Part shown: one piece after another, positions 57,143-64,000 of the stretch
How the letters are laid out: the number at the start of each line of letters is the position of its first letter
How positions within the stretch are numbered: position 1 is the first letter of the stretch
Origin: Polyangiaceae bacterium
GTDB lineage: Bacteria; Myxococcota_A; Polyangia; Polyangiales; Polyangiaceae
Length of the DNA: 64,000 nt
NCBI GenBank assembly: GCA_013361525.1
Contig: JABFXY010000131.1
Location: 45,998 to 109,997 of the forward strand
Reading direction: 5' to 3'
Translations under genes and position numbers: made by a program
Notes under the pieces: model-generated
What the model was told of the DNA's origin: nothing
The model's input: only the letters and a program-made list of their open reading frames with translations
The model's database searches: none

Positions 57143-58591
57143 ATGTCCTGCCCCGACGACAACGAGATCTCCGCCTATGTGAAGGGCGAGCTCGATCCGT
57201 CGAGGCGTCGCGCGACCGAAGAGCACCTCGATCGCTGCCGATCTTGCACCTCGCTCGTCGCCGAGCTCGCGCGGGTCATGACGCCGCCGCCGATGTCGTT
57301 CGGGGGCGCCGGCGGGGGTGCCCACACAGCTGCAACCGCTGACGAGCCGCACCCGATCCCCGATCCATTTCGAGGCCACGGCCCCGCTCCCATCGAGCAC
57401 ATCGGGCGCTTCGTCATCGAAGGCGTCGTCGGCTCGGGAGGCTGGGGAACGGTCTATCGCGCACACGATCCACATCTAGGGCGCACCGTCGCATTGAAGG
57501 TCGTGCGCGCCGATCTGCGCTCGCATCCATTCGAGGTGACGAAACGCTCCGACCGATTGCTCCAAGAGGCGCGCGCCATGGCGCAGCTCGCGCACCCGAA
57601 CGTCGTACCGGTCTTCGAGGCCGGGTCCGTCGACGACTCGGTCTACATCGCAATGGAGCTCGTTCGGGACGGCACATTGCGCGATTGGCTCAGGCAAGAC
57701 CGCGCGCCGCGAGAAGTCCTCCGCATGTATCGCGAAGTCGGCGAAGGTCTCGCTGCGGCGCACGCGTTCGGCCTCGTTCACCGCGACTTCAAACCGGAGA
57801 ACGTGGTCGTCGGTGACGGCCGTCCTCGCATTACCGACTTCGGACTCGCGGTCGCGCACGGAGCCCAGACGATGCGCGAGATCGTCGGGACACCCGCATA
57901 CGCCGCCCCGGAGCAGATCTTCGGTCGGGCCGTCGATGCGCGCGCGGACCAATTCGCATTTGCATCGGCCCTCTACGAGGCGCTGTATCGCAGACCGGCC
58001 TTCGTTCGCGGCCCCATCGACCGAATGCGGTGGGTCTATGCGACAGGCCGCGCCGAGCCTCCACCCCTCGTCGGGGGCGTCTCGCCCGCCATCGGGCCGG
58101 TACTTCTTCGCGCGCTCTCCGTTTTGCCGGAACATCGATACCCGACCATGGACGCGTTGCTCGCCGCGTTGGATCACGCCGACACCGCCAACGACATCAT
58201 CCACGTACGAGCCAATGCGATCCTTCAATTCGTCGCACCGCTCGGCCATATCGGTTTCATTGCCTGGTTCGCGACGCGCCCGGACCCGCCCCGCCCCGCT
58301 CCGGCCACGTCCTCGGGCGGCTCCGATCTAGGACCGCTCGACATCGCGTTGGGAGGCATCGTCATCCTGAGCATTCTCATGATGACCGTCTGGATGGTCG
58401 TCGGCGTCGTGTGGGCGCCCCTCAATGGTTGGGCGCTGCTTCGCCGCCATCGCCTCGGGCGCGTCTCGACCATGGTGTACGCGGCGCTGTCGATCTTCAG
58501 CTGTTGTGGGATCCCGTACGCGGCCTACGTCCTTTGGTCGCTCACGAGGCCGGGCGTCAAAGCGCTCTTCGAAGACAAGCGCCAGCGCTGA
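57143..58591 (+). CDS. zf-HC2 Ser/Thr protein kinase, putative anti-sigma partner
   Basis: 482 residues. Residues 3-36 form a putative anti-sigma zinc finger (C...EEHLDRCRSC, HxxxCxxC). The kinase domain is at about 95-355: GSGGWGTVYRA, VALKV, VHRDFKPEN, DFG, GTPAYAAPEQ. One hydrophobic stretch near 375 and two TM-like segments in the C-terminal ~95 residues (IALGGIVILSILMMTVWMVV; STMVYAALSIFSCCGIPYAA) place it in the inner membrane with a cytoplasmic kinase. Its layout and divergent neighbour match a known Myxococcota pairing of a sigma factor with a zf-HC2 kinase. Phosphorylation may control the sigma factor, which is inference. Confidence 0.93.
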   Translation: MSCPDDNEISAYVKGELDPSRRRATEEHLDRCRSCTSLVAELARVMTPPPMSFGGAGGGAHTAATADEPHPIPDPFRGHGPAPIEHIGRFVIEGVVGSGGWGTVYRAHDPHLGRTVALKVVRADLRSHPFEVTKRSDRLLQEARAMAQLAHPNVVPVFEAGSVDDSVYIAMELVRDGTLRDWLRQDRAPREVLRMYREVGEGLAAAHAFGLVHRDFKPENVVVGDGRPRITDFGLAVAHGAQTMREIVGTPAYAAPEQIFGRAVDARADQFAFASALYEALYRRPAFVRGPIDRMRWVYATGRAEPPPLVGGVSPAIGPVLLRALSVLPEHRYPTMDALLAALDHADTANDIIHVRANAILQFVAPLGHIGFIAWFATRPDPPRPAPATSSGGSDLGPLDIALGGIVILSILMMTVWMVVGVVWAPLNGWALLRRHRLGRVSTMVYAALSIFSCCGIPYAAYVLWSLTRPGVKALFEDKRQR

Positions 58592-58614
58592 TCTCTTTGT
58601 TTCTCTCCAACTCC

Positions 58615-59436
58615 TCAACGTCGCGCCTGAAGGTCGCGGCTCTTTTCGGACGTGCTGACACGCGCGAGATCCATGCTGCCGGTGCCACACCCAAAAGCCT
58701 TCCACGGCCCGGTCAATCGGCCCGCACTCTGGTCGGCGACCATGAACCCGCCGAGCGTGCACCATTCGTAGAAGAGACCGAGATTATCGTCCATGACCTC
58801 GACGTCTGCATAGAGCAGCGTCGTCCCCTCGATTCGACCTTCGAATCGAAGGGTGCCCCAATATTGGCGGTCGACGGATTGGATATGCCGTACACCGCTC
58901 ACGCGGTCGCCGTATTGCTCGAGCTCGAGCGAGACGTCGTATACCTCGTAAGGCCCGCCGGGTTGGCGCATGACACCATTCCAAGTTCCCGTGAGCTCGG
59001 CGCCGAGCGACAGGGGCTCGAGCTCGACCCGCGCGGCTTTTCCGGATGAAGCTCGTTTCACGAAGTGGGTCGCGCGGTCGCACCGGCCCTCGAGGTCGGT
59101 GAGGACGACCTCGGGCTCATCGAGCTCGTAACGGTCTTTCGTTTTCTCATAGCGGCCCGGCGCGGTGCACTCCTCGAGCACCTCGACGCGACAACCGAGC
59201 GCGCTCACGACCGCCGTCTCACGGCGATCGAGCTTTTCGACGAGCAAGGAGTGACCGAACGCCGTCCAGCTGGATCCGAGCGTATCGCCGAGGGCATCGG
59301 CGGTGCATTGACTCGTCGGATCCTCGGGCCGCCACGTGGTTGTCGGCATGGTGCCGCGCATCGGGACACACGCGACCGCCGTCGATGCTGCAGCGGCCAC
59401 GATAACCAAACTCAAATGCTGGAGGTTCCGACGCAT
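58615..59436 (-). CDS. Hypothetical lipoprotein
   Basis: 273 residues. Lipobox ASTAVAC near residue 23. The mature part has two regions: an N-terminal one with several Cys (SQCTADALG, ALGCRVEVLEEC) and a C-terminal beta-rich one (LTGTWNGVMRQPGGPYEVYDVSLELEQ, TGPWKAFGCGTGSMDLAR), in which the G-T-W-x-G-x-M pattern recalls lipocalin-like small-molecule-binding barrels. No firm family. Convergent with the zf-HC2 kinase. Confidence 0.8.
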   Translation of the reverse strand: MRRNLQHLSLVIVAAAASTAVACVPMRGTMPTTTWRPEDPTSQCTADALGDTLGSSWTAFGHSLLVEKLDRRETAVVSALGCRVEVLEECTAPGRYEKTKDRYELDEPEVVLTDLEGRCDRATHFVKRASSGKAARVELEPLSLGAELTGTWNGVMRQPGGPYEVYDVSLELEQYGDRVSGVRHIQSVDRQYWGTLRFEGRIEGTTLLYADVEVMDDNLGLFYEWCTLGGFMVADQSAGRLTGPWKAFGCGTGSMDLARVSTSEKSRDLQARR

Positions 59437-59575
59437 CGCTCGCGCTCCGGTATGAGGTCCAGAGATGAGCTAAGCGCAGGGTGGAACTTTGGCACCTTAA
59501 CGGAATTTATTTGGGGCCTCGTGTTGGAGGCATTTCAGGCTGGAAAATGGCGCCATATTGCGCGACCATTGCGAC

Positions 59576-60523
<948 letters not shown>

Positions 60524-60524
60524 A

Positions 60525-61649
60525 CTACCAAGCAATGCGCTGGGTGCCGCGGACGTGGCGAATGAAGCCCACGGCCGCGGCGGCATTCATCACGACGAAG
60601 GTGCGCGCGACACCGGCGAGCTTCCCTGCGCGAGGGCCCGCTACCGCGGCCGCATAAAAGACGGCCTGGCCCAACGCGAGCGCGCGGACCGCATTGACGG
60701 TCACGCTGGACGCGCCTTTCGGCGGATTCATCGAATACGCGACCGAGCTCGCGGCGAGGGCACCGAGGACCCACGGCCCCGCGAGGCGCAAACCTTTGTG
60801 CGATACCGTCTCGAGCCACGACGGGTTCAGCCCGGGGACGAGGAGCTTCGGCATTCGCTGGAAGAGCTGAAAGTTGCCTGCGAGGGTACGCGCTTTTCGC
60901 CCGAACTCCCGGTCGTCGTCCGCTGCGGTATCGAATGCTTGTGCTTCGGGCTCGAACAGCACCTTCTTCCCCTGCAGACGCAATCGCATCGGAATCCACA
61001 CGTCGTCGAGGATCGTGTCTTCCGGGATGTCGTCGAGGTCTTCGGCGCGGAGTACGTAGATGGCGCCGGTGACGCCGGGCACGCTGCGAAACCTCGCCTC
61101 GTGCTCGCGTATCCATCGCTCGTACTTCCAATAGACACCTGCACCGGCATCGCCCGAGAGGACGAGCGCCCCCGACACACAACCGACGGTCGGATCGGCG
61201 AGGTGGCGAACGAGCGCGCGCAAGGCGCCGGTGTTGAAGGGCTGGCGCACGTCGCACATGAGAAGGACCTCACCCTTGGCCTTCTTGCGCATCGTATTGA
61301 GCGCGCGCGGTTTACCCGCCCGCTCGTCGCTCAGGATTGGAACGATCCGGGGGTCGAGGCGGGCGCGCCGCTCGAGGATCGCGTTCGTCCCGTCGGTCGA
61401 GCCGTCGGAGTAGACGAGGATCTCGAGCTTCTCTCGCGGGTAGTCGAGCGCTTGCAGACTATCGAGCTTCGCGTCGAGGTACGCCTCGGCGTTGTGCGCA
61501 GGCAAAAGCACGCTGACCGACGGCACGAAGCTCGGGTCCGGCTTCAGCTCCAGCGGGCGCAACTTGGCGAGGACCCCGATGAGGGCCGGATAACCCACGT
61601 ACGTGTAGCCGAGCAGCCCGAGTGCCGAGACGATGGCGCGCGCAGACAT
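60525..61649 (-). CDS. Family 2 glycosyltransferase, membrane type
   Basis: 374 residues. GT-A fold: SVSVLLPAHNAEAYLDAKLDSL, YSDGSTDGT (nucleotide-binding), GKPRALNTM, and VRQPFN where the metal-binding DxD would be expected (CDVRQPF), which is unusual. The N-terminal hydrophobic segment and two or three C-terminal TM segments (GPWVLGALAASSVAYSM, ALALGQAVFYAAAVAGP) place it at the inner membrane. It probably elongates a surface polysaccharide or glycolipid. Downstream of treZ (9-bp gap, same strand), so possibly in one operon with it. Confidence 0.88.
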   Translation of the reverse strand: MSARAIVSALGLLGYTYVGYPALIGVLAKLRPLELKPDPSFVPSVSVLLPAHNAEAYLDAKLDSLQALDYPREKLEILVYSDGSTDGTNAILERRARLDPRIVPILSDERAGKPRALNTMRKKAKGEVLLMCDVRQPFNTGALRALVRHLADPTVGCVSGALVLSGDAGAGVYWKYERWIREHEARFRSVPGVTGAIYVLRAEDLDDIPEDTILDDVWIPMRLRLQGKKVLFEPEAQAFDTAADDDREFGRKARTLAGNFQLFQRMPKLLVPGLNPSWLETVSHKGLRLAGPWVLGALAASSVAYSMNPPKGASSVTVNAVRALALGQAVFYAAAVAGPRAGKLAGVARTFVVMNAAAAVGFIRHVRGTQRIAW

Positions 61650-61658
61650 ATGGAGGGG

Positions 61659-63461
61659 CTACTCTACCATCGCGCGCCCGCTCCCGCGCGCGTCGCCGAG
61701 GACGGCAAACGCCCAGCCGCCGAGCCGATCGTGCGCGGCGCCGTTCGACGCGAGGAGCACCTCGTAGTCGTCGAGCGAGCCCGGGAGCAGCGGGACGTCG
61801 GCGGGGACGTCGCTGAAATTGACGACGAACAGGCGTCTTCCATGAGCCGACCACCGCTCGGCGACGAGCACGGTGCCGTCGCTGCGCACGCCGAGCTGAT
61901 CGCGGCCGCTCGACGACAGCACCAGATCCAGCCTTCGTAGTCGCAAGAGGCGGGTATGCAGATCGAGCAGCGCCGCGTGTTCGGGGGAGGCGCGCTCCGC
62001 CCAATCGAGCTTGGAGGCGGCGAAGCGCTGCATACCGTCGGGCTCGCGATGACTGAAGTACAAGAACGGTGTGGTCGCGCCCCACTCCTGTCCCATGAAC
62101 AAGAGCGGCGTCATCGGCAAGAAGAGGAGCAGCGCAGACGCCGCGGCGAATGCAGCCGGCGGCGCGAGCGCAGTGAGACGGAGCCCGTCTTCACGATTGC
62201 CGATCTGATCGTGATTCTGAATCGCATAGATGAACGAGGACGCATCCAATGCATCGGCGCGGCCACCGCGGTGCTCTCCAGTCGGCGCGTACAGTTGCCC
62301 TTCGTACAACCATCCGCCGCGAATGCAGTCGGCGATGCCGAGGGCGCCTGGACGGTAGGCCTCGTAGTAGCCGTCGTGCTCCCGCGTCAGCGTCACGTGG
62401 ATCTGGTGATGAAAATCGTCGGCCCACACACCGTTCATTCCGGTCGATGTGACCAGCGAAGGGTCGTTGCGCTCGTCCTCCGCCATCAGCAGCTTCTTCG
62501 GCTCGACGAGAAGCAGCTCGTCCGACAACTCGCGAAGAATGTTCGAGGACCTCGACTCCGAAAATGCGTGCGTCGCATCCAATCGAAGACCGTCCGCCCG
62601 CATTTCGGTAAGCCAATAGCGCGCGCTATCCAGCACGTAGTGTCGTGCGGGCGCGTGTCGAAAGTCCATCGCTTCGCCCCAAGGCGTTTGTCGGTCGGAT
62701 CGGAAATACTCGTCGCTGAACGCCCGGAGGTAGTTCCCCGCGGGACCGAAGTGGCTGTAGACCACATCGAGAAAGACAGAGAGCCCGAGCCCGTGGGCTT
62801 CGTCGATGAAGTGGCGAAGCTCGTCCGGCGACCCGTACGCGGCGTGGGTGGAGAAGTGCGCGACGCCGTCGTAGCCCCAGCCGTATTCGCCCTCGAATGC
62901 CGAAATCGGCATCAGCTCGACGGCGGTGACTCCCATATGGGCGAGGTCGGCGAGCCGGCGTTCCGCCGCGCCGAACGTCCCCTCTTGGGTGAAGGTGCCG
63001 ACGTGAAGCTCGTAGATCACGTGGCTCGAGAGCGGCCGATAGACACCGAGCCCGTGTCGCCATGCATACCTCGACGCGTAGACCATCGCCGGCCCGTGAA
63101 CCCCGAAAGGCAGATAGAGCGCGTACGGGTCCGGATAGACGTCGTCGTCGAGCGCAATCTTGTAGAGCGTCTCGTGCCCCTCGCCCGGCACGATCGCCTG
63201 ATAAACTCCGGCGCCGAGCGAATCCATCGCGACGATGCGCTCACCTCCTTGCGGCTCGTCGAGGACGATGGAGCATCGCTTCGCCCGCGGAGCGTAAGCC
63301 CGAAAGCGCGCGGCTCCTTCGATGACGTCTGCGCCGAAACGCGGAGCAAACCCTCGTTCGAATCGCGCGCCGACCACACGACCCGCGCGATCCCGTCGAA
63401 GCGGCGAAGCGAGACTTTCTCCCAAACGATCGAACGTCGCGGTGCGCTCGAGGCGGCTCAT
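61659..63461 (-). CDS. treZ: Malto-oligosyltrehalose trehalohydrolase (GH13)
   Basis: 600 residues from ATG 63461 (MSRLERTATFDRLGESL). N-terminal CBM48-like beta sandwich (about 45-120); GH13 barrel with YELHVGTFTQEGTF, WGYDGVAHF, GLRLDATHAF (nucleophile Asp), LMAEDERND (acid Glu), NHDQIGNR and FMGQEWG; and a C-terminal beta domain. Length and motifs fit TreZ, which releases trehalose from maltooligosyl-trehalose in the TreY/TreZ pathway. treY is not in the window. A glycogen-branching enzyme is less likely because of the TreZ-type WGYDGV/GLRLDATHA context. Confidence 0.93.
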   Translation of the reverse strand: MSRLERTATFDRLGESLASPLRRDRAGRVVGARFERGFAPRFGADVIEGAARFRAYAPRAKRCSIVLDEPQGGERIVAMDSLGAGVYQAIVPGEGHETLYKIALDDDVYPDPYALYLPFGVHGPAMVYASRYAWRHGLGVYRPLSSHVIYELHVGTFTQEGTFGAAERRLADLAHMGVTAVELMPISAFEGEYGWGYDGVAHFSTHAAYGSPDELRHFIDEAHGLGLSVFLDVVYSHFGPAGNYLRAFSDEYFRSDRQTPWGEAMDFRHAPARHYVLDSARYWLTEMRADGLRLDATHAFSESRSSNILRELSDELLLVEPKKLLMAEDERNDPSLVTSTGMNGVWADDFHHQIHVTLTREHDGYYEAYRPGALGIADCIRGGWLYEGQLYAPTGEHRGGRADALDASSFIYAIQNHDQIGNREDGLRLTALAPPAAFAAASALLLFLPMTPLLFMGQEWGATTPFLYFSHREPDGMQRFAASKLDWAERASPEHAALLDLHTRLLRLRRLDLVLSSSGRDQLGVRSDGTVLVAERWSAHGRRLFVVNFSDVPADVPLLPGSLDDYEVLLASNGAAHDRLGGWAFAVLGDARGSGRAMVE

Positions 63462-63538
63462 CGAAATTGATGAAGCAAACCGCGATCCTCGTGTTGCCGC
63501 GCCGCCGAAGCGCGGTGACCATGTGCTCGTCGCGCAGT

Positions 63539-63910
63539 ATGGACGACTGGAATTTGGACGAGGCAGGACGGGCCTCGAGCACTTTGCAATCCGTCTTGGG
63601 AAAAACGCCGAGCCGCTGGGCCGAGGAGTCCGACGGGCTGAGGCGTTTTGCCCAAGCGCTCGACGCGCTCGCGCCCGAGGGCGATCCGCGTGCGCTCGCG
63701 CTTCGCTTCGCAGCCACGATCGCGGCGAAGGTCGCAGCGAGCGCGGAGACGAATGCGGACGTCTTCGAGAAGACCGCGGAGGCGCTCGCGCGCATCGCGC
63801 GGGACCTGCACCGTTTCGGCTGGGTGAAAGGCGGCCCGGGAACGCCGGCGAACGACAACGCTCCGCTCGAGCCCGCCGTCGAAACGTCGGTGCTCGAAGT
63901 CCGCTGTTGA
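63539..63910 (+). CDS. Hypothetical protein
   Basis: 123 residues from ATG 63539 (MDDWNLDEAGRASSTLQSVLG), chosen because upstream codons (from 63467) are Arg/Ser-rich and overlap the treZ promoter area. A helical domain (FAQALDALAPEGDPRALALRF, NADVFEKTAEALARIARDLHRF) is followed by a short Pro/Asn tail. No family is recognised. The stop codon (63908-63910) overlaps the first bases of repeat R3. Divergent from treZ (77-bp gap). Confidence 0.72.
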   Translation: MDDWNLDEAGRASSTLQSVLGKTPSRWAEESDGLRRFAQALDALAPEGDPRALALRFAATIAAKVAASAETNADVFEKTAEALARIARDLHRFGWVKGGPGTPANDNAPLEPAVETSVLEVRC

Positions 63911-63993
63911 GCCGGGTGGGGCAGGCCACGTCGAGCGAAGCGAGACACGCCGGGGCGGCTCCCACGAGGCTCCGTTCGCCCAAGGCGAACGCG
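63909..63993 (-). repeat. 85-bp palindromic dispersed repeat, copy R3
   Basis: Third copy of the same 85-bp unit, in opposite orientation. The main stem (63909-63920 with 63961-63972) has two mispaired positions in the middle. The small hairpin TTCGCC/GGCGAA is kept at the right end. Its edge overlaps the TGA stop of the preceding gene. Confidence 0.9.
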
Positions 63994-64000
63994 GGGAAGC

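Noticed and set aside
63330..63420. tRNA-like GTTCGAATC motif
   Set aside because: It lies inside treZ and no cloverleaf or acceptor stem can be drawn around it.
61659..63983. Longer treZ start reaching the repeat at the window end
   Set aside because: Residues before ATG 63461 are Arg/Ser/Pro-rich, partly repeat-encoded and antisense to the 63539-63910 gene.

Overview
The window is GC-rich, densely coded chromosome from a delta-proteobacterial predator-type lineage. The best fit is Myxococcota, order Polyangiales. The evidence is the run of Pkn2-like Ser/Thr kinases, a kinase-TPR-GAF-sigma54 activator, a Myxococcales-type sigma factor facing a zf-HC2 kinase, many lipoproteins with Gly/Ser-rich linkers, a MYXO-CTERM-like tail and a myxobacterial-type retron. 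I see no rRNA, tRNA, CRISPR array, prophage or transposase gene.

Layout. 1-11.4 kb: end of a lytic transglycosylase, two Ser/Thr kinases, a DUF1232 protein and a cluster of secreted lipoproteins, one of which joins four DUF1508 repeats to a nuclease-A-inhibitor-like domain. 11.7-22.8 kb: a membrane histidine kinase, a DUF2267 protein, a large EF-hand-like membrane protein, two small lipoproteins (one a triplicated Cys-rich protein) and a giant kinase/TPR/GAF/AAA+ regulator. 22.9-36.5 kb: housekeeping and envelope genes (L,D-transpeptidase, typA, thioesterase plus phosphotransferase, secreted polysaccharide lyase, trypsin-like protease, amidase, a frameshifted Uma2 gene, an MDR oxidoreductase). 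36.5-45.3 kb: a minus-strand unit of an interrupted outer-membrane protein gene, a bacterial alpha-2-macroglobulin and pbpC. 45.4-51.4 kb: a retron locus. 51.4-64 kb: a fused ArgJ-ArgB-like gene, a GT4 gene bracketed by inverted MITEs, the sigma/anti-sigma-kinase pair, an esterase, a GT2, treZ and a small hypothetical gene.

The most interesting system is the retron. A WGR/HEAT-repeat protein and a SWIM zinc-finger protein overlap by 4 bp (GTGA). They are followed by a noncoding stretch with 22-nt complementary a1/a2 ends and a long msd-like hairpin, then by a 659-aa reverse transcriptase with the retron hallmarks NAxxH, YADD and VTG. This reads as a complete msDNA-producing, probably anti-phage, unit with a two-protein effector module.

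Three kinds of small palindromic element have also shaped the region. An 85-bp dispersed repeat occurs three times, always touching a gene end, with compensatory stem changes between copies. A 157-bp MITE with 20-bp inverted ends occurs twice around a glycosyltransferase. A long hairpin encodes the start and signal-peptide n-region of an L,D-transpeptidase. Several genes look damaged or unusual: an in-frame TGA after a signal peptide, a one-base shift in a Uma2 gene, and a kinase whose N-lobe has no canonical start codon.
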